A stretch of 64,000 nt of DNA from an uncultured beta proteobacterium (lineage in GTDB: Bacteria > Pseudomonadota > Gammaproteobacteria > Burkholderiales > SG8-41), in the NCBI GenBank assembly GCA_903933915.1, contig CAIZLW010000082.1, forward strand, positions 1 through 64,000, read 5' to 3'. Below are positions 10,777 to 19,321 of this stretch, piece after piece. The notes under the pieces are model-generated. The model worked only from the letters and a program-made list of their open reading frames with translations. It did not search any database and was not told the DNA's origin. The translations under genes and the position numbers were made by a program. How positions within the stretch are numbered: the first letter of the stretch is position 1; every line of letters begins with the position of its first letter.

Positions 10777-11622
10777 CTATTGCACGAGTTTGATGACGAC
10801 GGCGCCGACGGTCACAACGGCGATGGCTGTCCATCGTACGCGGCTCAGGCGTTCGTCCAGCAGCGTGGCGGCGATCAACGCGCCGAAAATCACCGAGGTT
10901 TCGCGCAGTGCTGCGACCAGCGCAATCGGCGCCTGGGTCATCGCCCATAACGCAAGCCCGTAAGAGCCCAGCGTGCAGGCGCCGCCGAGCAGGCCGCGGT
11001 GCCAGTGCCGCCTGAAATAGCTGCGGGTGGCGCGGCCGTTGCGCGCGAGAAAGATTGCGACCAGCGGTATCGCGGTCAGCACAAACATCCAGCCGGTATA
11101 AGCCGCGGCCTGTTGCGACAGCCGCGCACCGATGCCGTCGGTCAGCGTGTAGACCACGATGATCGCCGCCGTTGCGAGGGCGAATAATGCGGCGCGGCCC
11201 TGGAAAGCACCCGTACGCCATGAATCAGCGGCGAGCAGCATGATCCCGCCGCTGATCAGCAGCACGCCCATCCAGCCGCCGGCAGAGGGGGATTCCGTCA
11301 GCAGCAACGCGGCGGCGACGGCCGACGCCACCGGCGCGGAGCCGCGCATGATCGGATAGGCAAAACTCAAATCGCCGTGACGGTAGGACTGCGCGACGAG
11401 CATAAAATAAATCACATGAATCAGGCCGGATGCGATCAGGAATGGCCAGCTTGCCGGCGCTGGCAGCGGCGCAAAAGGCAGCGCGCAGGCTGCAATCACG
11501 GCAGCGCAGGCGACAACCAGCACGGTGTCCAGCGTGCGATCGGTGCTGCCGCGGATCAGCGCGTTCCAGCAGGCATGGAGCAGGGCACCGAACAACACGG
11601 CAATCATAACGTCTGGAGTCAT
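10777..11622 (-). CDS. EamA/DMT-family transporter
   Basis: 281 residues with about ten hydrophobic segments in two similar halves, the layout of the drug/metabolite transporter superfamily with two EamA domains. Examples are MIAVLFGALLHACWNALI at the start, PFLIASGLIHVIYFMLV, AFQGRAALFALATAAII and the C-terminal IALVAALRETSVIFGALI followed by ERLSRVRWTAIAVVTVG, the standard EamA ending. Such proteins usually export metabolites or small solutes across the inner membrane. The substrate is unknown. It ends in a run of leftward genes that includes the CDF exporter. Confidence 0.85.
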   Translation of the reverse strand: MTPDVMIAVLFGALLHACWNALIRGSTDRTLDTVLVVACAAVIAACALPFAPLPAPASWPFLIASGLIHVIYFMLVAQSYRHGDLSFAYPIMRGSAPVASAVAAALLLTESPSAGGWMGVLLISGGIMLLAADSWRTGAFQGRAALFALATAAIIVVYTLTDGIGARLSQQAAAYTGWMFVLTAIPLVAIFLARNGRATRSYFRRHWHRGLLGGACTLGSYGLALWAMTQAPIALVAALRETSVIFGALIAATLLDERLSRVRWTAIAVVTVGAVVIKLVQ

Positions 11623-11643
11623 GGGATGGACTGGTCTGCAGGG

Positions 11644-11928
11644 TCAGAGCGCTTGCAGGCGCTGCACGGCGATGATCATCAGCGGTATCAGCAGCAATAT
11701 CCAGCCCAGTCCTCGAACGGCTGACGGCAGAGTCGGGCGATCGACGCGCTTGTGCATCCAGCTCCAGACCGGGCTGCGGCTGATGGTGCCGGCATACCAG
11801 ATCATGCTCATGGCAAGTGCCAGCGGGGCCAGCAGTGCCAATGCGCCGTGCCAGCCCTCGCGCCGCCACATCGCCGAGAGGTAACCCAGGGCAATCAGCG
11901 CGGAGAGCAGCCGCTGGCGGTCAGGCAT
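11644..11928 (-). CDS. Small hypothetical membrane protein
   Basis: 94 residues with two clear hydrophobic segments (ALALLAPLALAMSMIWYAG and GLGWILLLIPLMIIAVQRLQ) separated by a basic linker with tryptophans (SPVWSWMHKRVDRP). I do not recognise the family. It sits 3 bp downstream of the CDF exporter gene and 21 bp before the DMT exporter gene on the same strand, so it is probably part of one transport operon. Confidence 0.6.
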   Translation of the reverse strand: MPDRQRLLSALIALGYLSAMWRREGWHGALALLAPLALAMSMIWYAGTISRSPVWSWMHKRVDRPTLPSAVRGLGWILLLIPLMIIAVQRLQAL

Positions 11929-11931
11929 GGG

Positions 11932-12858
11932 TCAGTGATGTGCGGGTTCGGCCGAGCAGTGATCCGCGCAGGGTTCGGCTTCCAGTTGCAGCGTGACATG
12001 GTGGATGCCGAAACGCTCGTGCAGCACGACTTGTGCATCACGCAGGATGCCGTCGCCGGAACGTTCGTCGCGCACCACCAGGTGCGCGGTCAGCGCGGGT
12101 TCGGACGTGCTCATCGCCCAGACATGCAGGTCATGCACCGAGCCGACGCCGGCAATGGCGGCCAGCGACTGCCGCACTTCGATGACGCTGATGTGTTCGG
12201 GCACGCCGTCAAACAGCAGGTGCAGCGACTGGCGGAACATCGACCAGGTGCCGAAAATCACCACGATGGCGATGATAATGCCCGTCAGCGGATCGATCCA
12301 GGTCCAGCCCTGCCACAGGTAGAGCGCGCCGGCGATGATGACGCCCACTGAAACCAGCGCATCAGCGGCCATGTGCAGGAAGGCGCCGCGTATGTTCAGG
12401 TCGTTTTTGCCGCCGGACATGAACAGCATCGCCGTCGCGGCATTGATCAGCACGCCGATGGCGGCAACGAGCATCACCGTGCCGGCGGCGATCGGTGCCG
12501 GCTGCTGCAGCCGCTGAACGGCTTCCCAGCCCAGGGAACCCATCGCGACCAGCAGGATCGCGGCATTGACGAAGCTGGCGAGTATGGAGCCGCGCTGCCA
12601 GCCGTACGTCTTGCGCGAACTGGGCCGCAGTTTCCCCGCGGCATAGGCCATCCACGCCAGCAGAAGTCCACCGACGTCGCCGAGGTTGTGCGCGGCGTCG
12701 GCGAGCAGTGCAAGCGATCCGGTCTGGAAACCGTACCAGGCTTCAATGATGACAAAGCCGAGATTGAGCGCGATACCAATGGCGAACGCGCGGCCATGAC
12801 CGTTGCTGCCGTGGTCATGGCGGTGACCGTGATGGTCGTGCGCGTGGGTATGGGCCAT
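11932..12858 (-). CDS. Cation diffusion facilitator (CDF) family metal exporter
   Basis: 308 residues. The cytoplasmic N terminus is histidine-rich (HTHAHDHHGHRHDHGSNGHG), a likely metal-binding tail. Six membrane segments follow. The metal site is visible as LLADAAHNLGDVGGLLLAW in segment 2 and HMAADALVSVGVIIAG in segment 5, the two HxxxD-type pairs of zinc-exporting CDF proteins. The C terminus is a cytoplasmic domain ending in a His/Cys-rich EPCADHCSAEPAHH. The protein exchanges a divalent metal, most likely zinc, for protons at the inner membrane. Metal selectivity (zinc, cobalt, cadmium) is inferred from the family, not proved. Confidence 0.92.
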   Translation of the reverse strand: MAHTHAHDHHGHRHDHGSNGHGRAFAIGIALNLGFVIIEAWYGFQTGSLALLADAAHNLGDVGGLLLAWMAYAAGKLRPSSRKTYGWQRGSILASFVNAAILLVAMGSLGWEAVQRLQQPAPIAAGTVMLVAAIGVLINAATAMLFMSGGKNDLNIRGAFLHMAADALVSVGVIIAGALYLWQGWTWIDPLTGIIIAIVVIFGTWSMFRQSLHLLFDGVPEHISVIEVRQSLAAIAGVGSVHDLHVWAMSTSEPALTAHLVVRDERSGDGILRDAQVVLHERFGIHHVTLQLEAEPCADHCSAEPAHH

Positions 12859-12883
12859 GCTGTGCGCTTGATCCGTAGCGGTT

Positions 12884-13804
12884 TTACTTCGCTTCGTCGC
12901 GAGCGGCGATCAGTGCATCGATGACGGGATGGATGCTGTCGGGTTCTTTGGTGAATTTCTGCGGCATGCCCATCTTGACCATGTCGCGTAGCATGGCGAT
13001 GGTGCTTTTGGTGGCGCGGTCGGTCGAGCCCATGTCCTGCAGCAGTTCCAGACATTCCTTCATTTCGTGAATGCGCCGTTCGCAGTGCACTGCGGTGCCG
13101 CCGATGTAGCGCTTGATGATTTTCTGGAACGGGATGTCGTTGAAAGTGACCGATGAATCCTCGATCACGGCATCGAGAATGTTGCGCCGTTGCGCGGCTT
13201 CCATGGTTTCAAGCAGCAGCATCGCCAGCCCTTTCATCAGCACGCTGCGGATCAGTTTCATCGCGCTGGCATCGCCCGGATTGTTGCCGACGACGGTGAT
13301 GACCATGCCGTGCGGCGTCATTCGGTCGTGGAACTCGGCCGCATGCGGACCGCTGGCGACGAACGGCACTTTCAGTCCCATGATGTCCACCGGCCCCATG
13401 ACCGATGCATCGACAAATCTGGCGGTATTGCCGATCAGCGCTGCGGCCTGTTCCATGTTGTGCGCCGAGTTGCTGCTGGCATCGACATAGAGATGGTCGG
13501 GGCGGAGATATTTAAGGATTTTTTTCAGCGCAGGGACTGCGGCCTTGCCCGGGGTGAGGGCAATGATGATGTCGGATTTTTTGGCCAGCGTGCCGACACT
13601 CTTGGCCAGTTTGACGCCCGCCGCTTCGGCGCGCTGGTAAACGGGGTCGCCCGGCTGCGCTTTGGCGCCGCTGCGGCTGTAGGCGGTGATGTCCTTGAAA
13701 CCGGCCTGCGAGAAATCCATGGCCAGGCGTGCGGCAGCTTCGCCGAAACCCAGCAAACCCAGTCGTATTGGTGCGGAATTCATCGTGATTGGTGCGGAAC
13801 TCAT
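12884..13804 (-). CDS. NAD(P)-binding dehydrogenase with DUF1932 C-terminal domain
   Basis: 306 residues. An N-terminal Rossmann domain shows LGLLGFGEAAARLAMDFSQAG as the dinucleotide-binding loop and ADIIIALTPG-like KKSDIIIALTPGKA; the C-terminal half (AMKLIRSVLMKGLAMLLLET onward) matches DUF1932, the partner domain of 6-phosphogluconate / 3-hydroxyisobutyrate dehydrogenase-like proteins. The likely role is oxidation of a small hydroxy acid, unspecified. The 5' end carries a near-perfect 21-nt tandem duplication that gives MSSAPIT-MNSAPIR and two in-frame ATGs; the first has the better ribosome-binding site (GAAAG) and is taken as the start. Confidence 0.8.
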   Translation of the reverse strand: MSSAPITMNSAPIRLGLLGFGEAAARLAMDFSQAGFKDITAYSRSGAKAQPGDPVYQRAEAAGVKLAKSVGTLAKKSDIIIALTPGKAAVPALKKILKYLRPDHLYVDASSNSAHNMEQAAALIGNTARFVDASVMGPVDIMGLKVPFVASGPHAAEFHDRMTPHGMVITVVGNNPGDASAMKLIRSVLMKGLAMLLLETMEAAQRRNILDAVIEDSSVTFNDIPFQKIIKRYIGGTAVHCERRIHEMKECLELLQDMGSTDRATKSTIAMLRDMVKMGMPQKFTKEPDSIHPVIDALIAARDEAK

Positions 13805-13917
13805 GGTGATTGGTCTTTCAGGTAATGGCGGTAGTCTGACGCCGTCACCGGCGGCAGCACGCCAGTATAACGGGGTCGGGCGGCTGCTGAGGCGGGTGGA
13901 GCAGGCATCACCGAGAC

Positions 13918-13931
13918 TTAATCTAGGTCAA
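13918..13931 (+). promoter_or_regulatory. FNR/ANR-like box upstream of frdABCD-rquA
   Basis: TTAATCTAGGTCAA matches the FNR consensus TTGAT-N4-ATCAA at 8 of 10 fixed positions; GTCAA half-sites are also tolerated by ANR/DNR-type regulators. It is centred 93 bp before the frdA GTG, and a -10-like TTAACC lies about 40 bp downstream of the centre, as for class II activation by FNR. Confidence 0.5.
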
Positions 13932-14017
13932 ACACAGGGCGTCCGGCACCGCTTAACCTGCCCGTTATCGTTTGGCGGCCCTGGCTTGAGGCCGCCGCAA
14001 ACTCGGGAGCGGACTTG

Positions 14018-15808
14018 GTGGAAACAATAAAAACAGATGTTGCCGTTCTGGGGGCTGGTGGCGCAGGCCTGCGTGCAGCCATTGCGCTTGCTGAAGCGCG
14101 ACCCGCGCTGAAAATTGCCCTGGTGTCCAAGGTTTACCCGATGCGCAGCCACACCTGCGCGGCCGAGGGTGGCGCGGCGGGGGTGATCAAATCCGATGAC
14201 AGTCTGGATCATCACTTCCACGATACGGTCGGTGGCGGCGACTGGCTGTCGGATCAGGATGCGGTGGATTATTTCATCCGCGAAGCACCCAAGGAGTTGC
14301 TGCAGCTCGAACACTGGGGCTGTCCGTGGAGCCGCGAAGCCAACGGCTCGGTGGCGGTGCGGCCGTTCGGCGGCATGAAAAAGCAGCGCACCTGGTTCGC
14401 CGCCGACAAGTCCGGTTTCCATATTCTGCACACGCTGTTCCAGACTTCGTTGAAGTTCCCGTCGATCCAGCGCTTTGACGAGTATTACGTCACCGACCTG
14501 GTGATCGAAGACGGCCGTTGCCGGGGTTTCACGGCGATCGAGATGCGCAGCGGTCAGATGAAATTTTTCCGCGCCAATGCGGTGATTATCGCCAGCGGCG
14601 GTGCTGGGCGCATGTTCCCGTTCACCACCAACGGCGCGATTAAGACCGGCGACGGCATGGCGCTGGCCTACCGCGCCGGCGTGCCGCTGAAAGACATGGA
14701 GTTCGTGCAGTACCACCCGACCGGCCTGCCGAACACCGGCACGCTGCTGACTGAGGCCTGCCGCGGCGAAGGCGGCATCCTGGTCAACAAGAATGGGCGC
14801 CGTTTCCTGCAGGACTACGGCATGGGACCGGAGACGCCGGTGGGCAAGCCGGTGCTTAAGACCATGGAGCTCGGGCCGCGCGATCGCGTCAGCCAGGCGT
14901 TCTGGCACGAACAGAAAAAGGGCAATATGGTGTCGACCCGCTGGGGAGACTGCATGATGCTCGATATGCGCCACCTCGGCGAGAAAACCATCAACGAGCG
15001 CCTGCCGCTGGTGCGCGACATGGCGACCAGTTACCTCGGCGTCGACCCGGTGACCGATCCGGTGCCGGTGCGGCCGGTGGTGCATTACATGATGGGCGGC
15101 ATCGATACCGATATCAACGCGGCGACCTCGGTGCAGGGTCTGTATGCGGCCGGCGAGTGCGCCTGTGTCAGCATCAACGGCGCCAACCGGCTGGGTTCCA
15201 ATTCACTGACTGAGTTGCTGGTATTCGGCCGGCGCGCCGCACTGAGCGCAATCGAGCATCTGGATGGCGGCACCGGCACGGCAAACGAGGCGGCGGTGAG
15301 CGCGGGTGCGGATGGCGCACAGGCGCGCCTGCGTGAGTTGTTTAATCGCACCGGCGGGACTGAAACCATTGCCGGGGTGCGCCGCGAAATGATGGCGACG
15401 ATGGAAGAGAACGCCGGCATCTATCGCAGCGGTGAAGGTCTGGAAAAGGCCTGCGCCACACTGTCTGCATTGCGCCAGCGTTATGCCGGCATCGAATTGC
15501 ATGACAAGACCAATGTTTACAACACTGACCTGCTGCAGGCGCTGGAGTTGGGTGCAATGCTGGACTGCGCCGAAGCGGTGACGGTTGGCGCGCTGGAGCG
15601 GCGCGAATCGCGCGGCGCCCATCAGCGTCTGGATTTTACGGCGCGTGATGATGACAAGTATCTGCGCCACACGCTGGCCCGTTATCGCAGCGACGGTCCT
15701 CCGGAGATCGGTTATTCCGACGTGGTGATCACCCGTTCGCCGCCCGGCTTACGTGATTATTCAGGGGAAAAAAGCGCAGGCGAAAATAATGCGGGAGAAC
15801 AGAAATGA
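14018..15808 (+). CDS. frdA: Fumarate reductase flavoprotein subunit
   Basis: 596 residues from the GTG preceded by GGGAG; a TTG one codon earlier is the alternative. The family is clearly FrdA of the E. coli type: [16 protein letters not shown] for FAD, the covalent-FAD histidine in [14 protein letters not shown], and the diagnostic [20 protein letters not shown] followed by DYGMGPE and [10 protein letters not shown]. The C-terminal [20 protein letters not shown] closes the flavin site. FrdA reduces fumarate to succinate in the cytoplasmic domain of the membrane complex. It is first in a tightly packed operon: frdB overlaps its end by 4 nt, and frdC, frdD and rquA follow without gaps. An FNR-like box upstream fits oxygen-limited expression. 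Confidence 0.96.
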   Translation: METIKTDVAVLGAGGAGLRAAIALAEARPALKIALVSKVYPMRSHTCAAEGGAAGVIKSDDSLDHHFHDTVGGGDWLSDQDAVDYFIREAPKELLQLEHWGCPWSREANGSVAVRPFGGMKKQRTWFAADKSGFHILHTLFQTSLKFPSIQRFDEYYVTDLVIEDGRCRGFTAIEMRSGQMKFFRANAVIIASGGAGRMFPFTTNGAIKTGDGMALAYRAGVPLKDMEFVQYHPTGLPNTGTLLTEACRGEGGILVNKNGRRFLQDYGMGPETPVGKPVLKTMELGPRDRVSQAFWHEQKKGNMVSTRWGDCMMLDMRHLGEKTINERLPLVRDMATSYLGVDPVTDPVPVRPVVHYMMGGIDTDINAATSVQGLYAAGECACVSINGANRLGSNSLTELLVFGRRAALSAIEHLDGGTGTANEAAVSAGADGAQARLRELFNRTGGTETIAGVRREMMATMEENAGIYRSGEGLEKACATLSALRQRYAGIELHDKTNVYNTDLLQALELGAMLDCAEAVTVGALERRESRGAHQRLDFTARDDDKYLRHTLARYRSDGPPEIGYSDVVITRSPPGLRDYSGEKSAGENNAGEQK

Positions 15809-16548
15809 GCGAACGCATCGTCGAGCTGGAGGTGCTGCGCTACAACCCGGAAACGGACAGCGAGCCGCGGTATCAGCGTTACAGCGTGCCCTGCATGAAC
15901 GAATGGGTGGTGCTCGATGCGCTGAATCACGTCAAGGAATCCATCGATCCGACGCTGAGTTACCGCTGGTCCTGCCACATGGCCGTTTGCGGCAGCTGCG
16001 GCATGATGATCAACGGCGAACCGAAACTCGCCTGCAAGGCTTTTTTGCGTGAATACGACGGGGTGATCCGCGTCGAGCCGCTGGCCAATTTCCCGATCCA
16101 GCGCGACTTGGTGACGGTGATCGACGATTTCGTCAACAAGCTCAAGCGCGTCAAGCCGTATCTGATTCCGAAAGAAGACCCTCCGGCGGAGGCGGGCGAG
16201 TTCCGGCAATCGCCGGCTGAACTCAAGCGCTACAAGCAGTACACGCTGTGCATCAACTGCATGCTCTGTTATGCGGCTTGCCCGGAATACGGGCTGGTGC
16301 CCAAGTTCATCGGCCCGGCGGCGATTTCACTGGCGCATCGCTACAACGAGGATTCGCGCGACGGCGGACGCGAAGAGCGGCAGCAGGAAATCGCGTCGAA
16401 CGAGGGCGTCTGGGAGTGCTCCTTCGTCGGTGCCTGCTCCGAAGTCTGTCCCGAGCATGTCGATCCGGCAGGGGCGTTGCAGCAGATCAAGATTAAGAGC
16501 ACGGTGGACTGGTACAAAGAACACGTGATGCCCTGGAGCAAAAAATGA
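15805..16548 (+). CDS. frdB: Fumarate reductase iron-sulfur subunit
   Basis: 247 residues. All three clusters are visible in order: the [2Fe-2S] ligands in [21 protein letters not shown] with a later AC, the [4Fe-4S] ligands in [15 protein letters not shown], and the [3Fe-4S] ligands in [17 protein letters not shown]. The linking stretch [19 protein letters not shown] is characteristic of FrdB. It passes electrons from the quinol site in FrdCD to the flavin of FrdA. The start ATG overlaps the frdA stop (ATGA), which implies translational coupling. Confidence 0.97.
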   Translation: MSERIVELEVLRYNPETDSEPRYQRYSVPCMNEWVVLDALNHVKESIDPTLSYRWSCHMAVCGSCGMMINGEPKLACKAFLREYDGVIRVEPLANFPIQRDLVTVIDDFVNKLKRVKPYLIPKEDPPAEAGEFRQSPAELKRYKQYTLCINCMLCYAACPEYGLVPKFIGPAAISLAHRYNEDSRDGGREERQQEIASNEGVWECSFVGACSEVCPEHVDPAGALQQIKIKSTVDWYKEHVMPWSKK

Positions 16549-16943
16549 GCGCGAACGGCAAACCCTACGTCCGTGAAGTGTCCCGCTACGGCTGGTTTTT
16601 GCGCAATCCGCGGTACCGGCGTTACATGGCGCGTGAAGTCACCTGCGTATTCATCGGCCTGCATGCGCTGATTCTGCTGGTGGCACTCAAGCGCCTGTCC
16701 GAAGGGCGCGAAGCCTGGGAGGCCTTCCTGCACAACCTGACCGGACCTGCCGGGGTCGTGCTACAACTGGTCATTCTCGCCTTTGCGGTCTATCACTCGA
16801 CGTCCTGGTTCAATGTCACGCCCAAGGCGATGCCGGTGCAGATCGGAGAACAGTTTCTGCCGGGGGCGGTGATCGTCGGCGCGCATTATGCGGCGTGGCT
16901 GATCGCGACTGTGGCAGTGCTGTTTCTGGCGGGAGCGTTCTGA
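16545..16943 (+). CDS. frdC: Fumarate reductase membrane anchor subunit C
   Basis: 132 residues with three hydrophobic segments. The N-terminal KPYVREVSRYGWF and YRRYMAREVTCVFIGLHAL align with the E. coli-type FrdC start, including the glutamate in MARE that corresponds to the Glu reported to act in quinol chemistry in FrdC; the YHSTSWFNVTPKAMP stretch matches LLHTKTWFELAPKA. FrdC and FrdD anchor the complex and form the quinol site; this four-subunit class has no haem. In this window the quinol used is proposed to be rhodoquinol, because rquA closes the operon. The start overlaps the frdB stop by 4 nt. Confidence 0.93.
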   Translation: MSANGKPYVREVSRYGWFLRNPRYRRYMAREVTCVFIGLHALILLVALKRLSEGREAWEAFLHNLTGPAGVVLQLVILAFAVYHSTSWFNVTPKAMPVQIGEQFLPGAVIVGAHYAAWLIATVAVLFLAGAF

Positions 16944-16944
16944 A

Positions 16945-17286
16945 ATGGCCAAATCCAATAAACCGATTATCTGGGGATTGTTTGCCGCCGGCGGCACGGT
17001 GACGGCGTTTCTGACGCCCGCATTGGTCCTGTTAACGTTGCTGCCGGTTTTCGGCGTGATGCCCGAGTTGCTGGCCTACGACAATCTGCGGGCTTTTGCC
17101 GGCCACTGGTTCGGCAAACTGGTGCTGTTCGGGATACTCTTTCTGATGATGTGGCATGCCGCGCACCGCTTGCGTGTCACGCTCCACGACTTTGGTGTGC
17201 GTGCGGACGGCGTCGTTGCTGTCGCGGTTTATCTGGCCGCTGCCGCGGGTACGCTGGCCGCGGGTTATTTCCTGTTGAGAGTCTGA
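16945..17286 (+). CDS. frdD: Fumarate reductase membrane anchor subunit D
   Basis: 113 residues with three membrane segments, as in FrdD: FAAGGTVTAFLTPALVLLTL, LVLFGILFLMMWHAAHRLRV and VAVAVYLAAAAGTLAAGYFL. The start KSNKPIIWGLFAAGGTV and the central MMWHAAHRLRVTLHDFGV match the family. It follows frdC after 1 nt. With FrdC it forms the membrane domain of the quinol:fumarate reductase at the cytoplasmic membrane. Confidence 0.93.
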   Translation: MAKSNKPIIWGLFAAGGTVTAFLTPALVLLTLLPVFGVMPELLAYDNLRAFAGHWFGKLVLFGILFLMMWHAAHRLRVTLHDFGVRADGVVAVAVYLAAAAGTLAAGYFLLRV

Positions 17287-17287
17287 G

Positions 17288-18031
17288 ATGACAAAAGCAG
17301 TTGCCGTGCGCCGTATCGACGGAGAGGGTGTCGCTGTGTCTGCGCCGGCGCTGAAGGCGCCGGTACCCATGCCGCTTTATCTCGAACAGACTTACTGGTG
17401 GGCTTACGTACACCCCAATGCGGTGCGAGTCTTCGAGCGACAATGGCTGGTCAACCTGATCCTGTGGGGCAATTACAGCCGGTTGCGTGATGCGGCCCTC
17501 CGTGAATTGCATGCACCGATCGCCGGAAAAGTGCTGCAGGTGGCTTGCGTCTATGGCGACTTCACCGAAATGCTGGCTCGCCAACTGGGGGCGCAGGGTA
17601 CGCTGGACGTGGCGGATGTGGCGCCGGTGCAGATCGACAATCTGAAGCGCAAGATCAACGGCCATCCGCGGGTCGCCGTGCATCATCAGGATTCCGGCGA
17701 TCTGGCGTTTAGTGATGCAAGTTACGACTATGTCGTGCTGTTTTTCCTGCTCCATGAAATGCCCGAGGCGGTACGGGTGCGCACGGTGGCCGAGGCCTTG
17801 CGTGTGGTCAAGCCCGGCGGCAAGGTTGTTTTTGTTGATTACCATCGCCCGCACTGGATGAATCCGTTCCGTTATCTGATGATGCCCATCCTTGCCTGGC
17901 TGGAGCCGTTTGCGATGGATCTGTGGCGGCGGCAAATCATCGAATGGATTCCATCTTCGATGCGGCCGGCGCAGGTGGATAAATGCACTTACTTCGGCGG
18001 GCTTTACCAGAAAGTGGTGATTACGCGTTGA
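17288..18031 (+). CDS. rquA: Rhodoquinone biosynthesis protein RquA (methyltransferase-like)
   Basis: 247 residues, fifth gene of the fumarate reductase operon, starting 1 nt after frdD. The sequence has the RquA signatures as I know them: PLYLEQTYWWAYVHPNAVRV, FERQWLVNLILWGNYSRLRD, a non-canonical SAM loop KVLQVACVYGDFTEML instead of a GxGxG, then VVLFFLLHEMPEAVRVRTVA, ALRVVKPGGKVVFVDYHRP and the ending TYFGGLYQKVVITR. RquA converts ubiquinone to rhodoquinone, replacing a methoxy by an amino group with S-adenosylmethionine as nitrogen donor. Rhodoquinone has a low potential suited to driving fumarate reduction. The alternative is an ordinary class I methyltransferase, but the loop, the ending and the operon position all argue for RquA. 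Confidence 0.85.
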   Translation: MTKAVAVRRIDGEGVAVSAPALKAPVPMPLYLEQTYWWAYVHPNAVRVFERQWLVNLILWGNYSRLRDAALRELHAPIAGKVLQVACVYGDFTEMLARQLGAQGTLDVADVAPVQIDNLKRKINGHPRVAVHHQDSGDLAFSDASYDYVVLFFLLHEMPEAVRVRTVAEALRVVKPGGKVVFVDYHRPHWMNPFRYLMMPILAWLEPFAMDLWRRQIIEWIPSSMRPAQVDKCTYFGGLYQKVVITR

Positions 18032-18122
18032 GAAGTTAAGGTTGAGCGTGCCTCCGCATGACCTGCTGTTGCCGGCTTCCCGGCGGCGGTGTTGAGCGGA
18101 GCAGGACCGAACGGAGTTACCC

Positions 18123-19262
18123 ATGACGGTATCTGGAAAACAGCCCTTCGAAGTCATCCTGGAAATGCTGCGGATGATGGTGGATCGCAAGGCCTCCGAT
18201 CTTTTTATCAGCGTCGGTTTTCCGCCGGCAATGAAGGTCGATGGGCAGGTGACGCCGATATCAGAGCATGTGTTCAACGAGTTGGAAACCAAGGCCTTTG
18301 CCCGTGCGCTGATGAGCGACAAGCAGCTCGCCTCGTTCGAAGCCACCAAGGAGTGCAATTTCGCGATCGCGCCCGCCGGCATTGGCCGTTTCCGCGCCAG
18401 CGCTTATTTCGACCAGAACGGCGCGGGCCTTGTCCTGCGAACCATCAATACCAGGATTCCGACGCTCGACGAACTTGGTCTGCCGCCCATCCTCAAGGAT
18501 GTGGCGATGTCGGCGCGCGGGCTGGTGATGGTGGTGGGGGGTACCGGTTCGGGCAAGTCGACCAGCCTCGCCGCCATGATCGGTTATCGCAACGAGAATA
18601 GCCGTGGCCACATCATCACCATCGAAGACCCGGTGGAATTTGTTCATGAGCACAAGCACTGCATCGTCACCCAGCGTGAGGTGGGCATCAATACCGATTC
18701 ATGGGAGGTGGCGCTCAAGAACACGCTGCGGCAGGCGCCAGATGTCATCCTGATCGGGGAGGTGCGCGACCGCGAAACCATGGAGCATGCCATCGCGTTT
18801 GCGGAAACCGGCCACCTGTGCTTCGCCACGCTCCACGCCAACAGCGCCAACCAGGCGCTTGACCGCATCATCAATTTCTTTCCGGCGGAGCGCCGTCAGC
18901 AGCTGCTGATGGACCTGTCGCTCAATGTGCGCGCGTTTCTGTCGCAGCGGCTGGTGCCGCGCGAGAGCGGCAAGGGGCGGGTGGCTGCGTTCGAGATCAT
19001 GCTCGATTCACCGCTGATCAAGGATATGATCTTCAAGGGCGAGGTACATCAAATCAAGGATCTGATGACGCGCTCGGTGGAGCTGGGCATGCAGACCTTC
19101 GATAAGGCGCTGTTCGATCTCTACCAGGCGCGCATCATCAGCTACGAGAGCGCGTTGCGCTTCGCCGATTCAGCTAACGATCTGCGCCTGCACATCAAGC
19201 TTGAACCGGGAGGGCGAAAGCCCGAACGCAGCGGCGACGCCAGCGACCTGCAGGTGATGTAG
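18123..19262 (+). CDS. pilU: Type IV pilus retraction ATPase PilU
   Basis: 379 residues of the PilT/PilU family. The N-terminal domain begins FEVILEMLRMMVDRKASDLF, which is PilU-like rather than PilT-like. The C-terminal domain has Walker A GGTGSGKSTSLAAMIGYRNE, the IITIEDPVEFVH Asp box and the LIGEVRDRETMEHAI Walker B region, followed by the LCFATLHANSANQALDRI His box. PilU is a cytoplasmic hexameric ATPase that assists PilT in pulling back type IV pili during twitching motility. No other pilus gene is in the window and pilT is not adjacent, as pilT would typically be just upstream. It lies 92 bp after rquA, probably as a separate unit. Confidence 0.93.
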   Translation: MTVSGKQPFEVILEMLRMMVDRKASDLFISVGFPPAMKVDGQVTPISEHVFNELETKAFARALMSDKQLASFEATKECNFAIAPAGIGRFRASAYFDQNGAGLVLRTINTRIPTLDELGLPPILKDVAMSARGLVMVVGGTGSGKSTSLAAMIGYRNENSRGHIITIEDPVEFVHEHKHCIVTQREVGINTDSWEVALKNTLRQAPDVILIGEVRDRETMEHAIAFAETGHLCFATLHANSANQALDRIINFFPAERRQQLLMDLSLNVRAFLSQRLVPRESGKGRVAAFEIMLDSPLIKDMIFKGEVHQIKDLMTRSVELGMQTFDKALFDLYQARIISYESALRFADSANDLRLHIKLEPGGRKPERSGDASDLQVM

Positions 19263-19321
19263 GGCGCTGCAAGGCCGGAAATCACGCGCGGGTTTGCCCG
19301 CATCGAGGTCGTGGTGATGTC

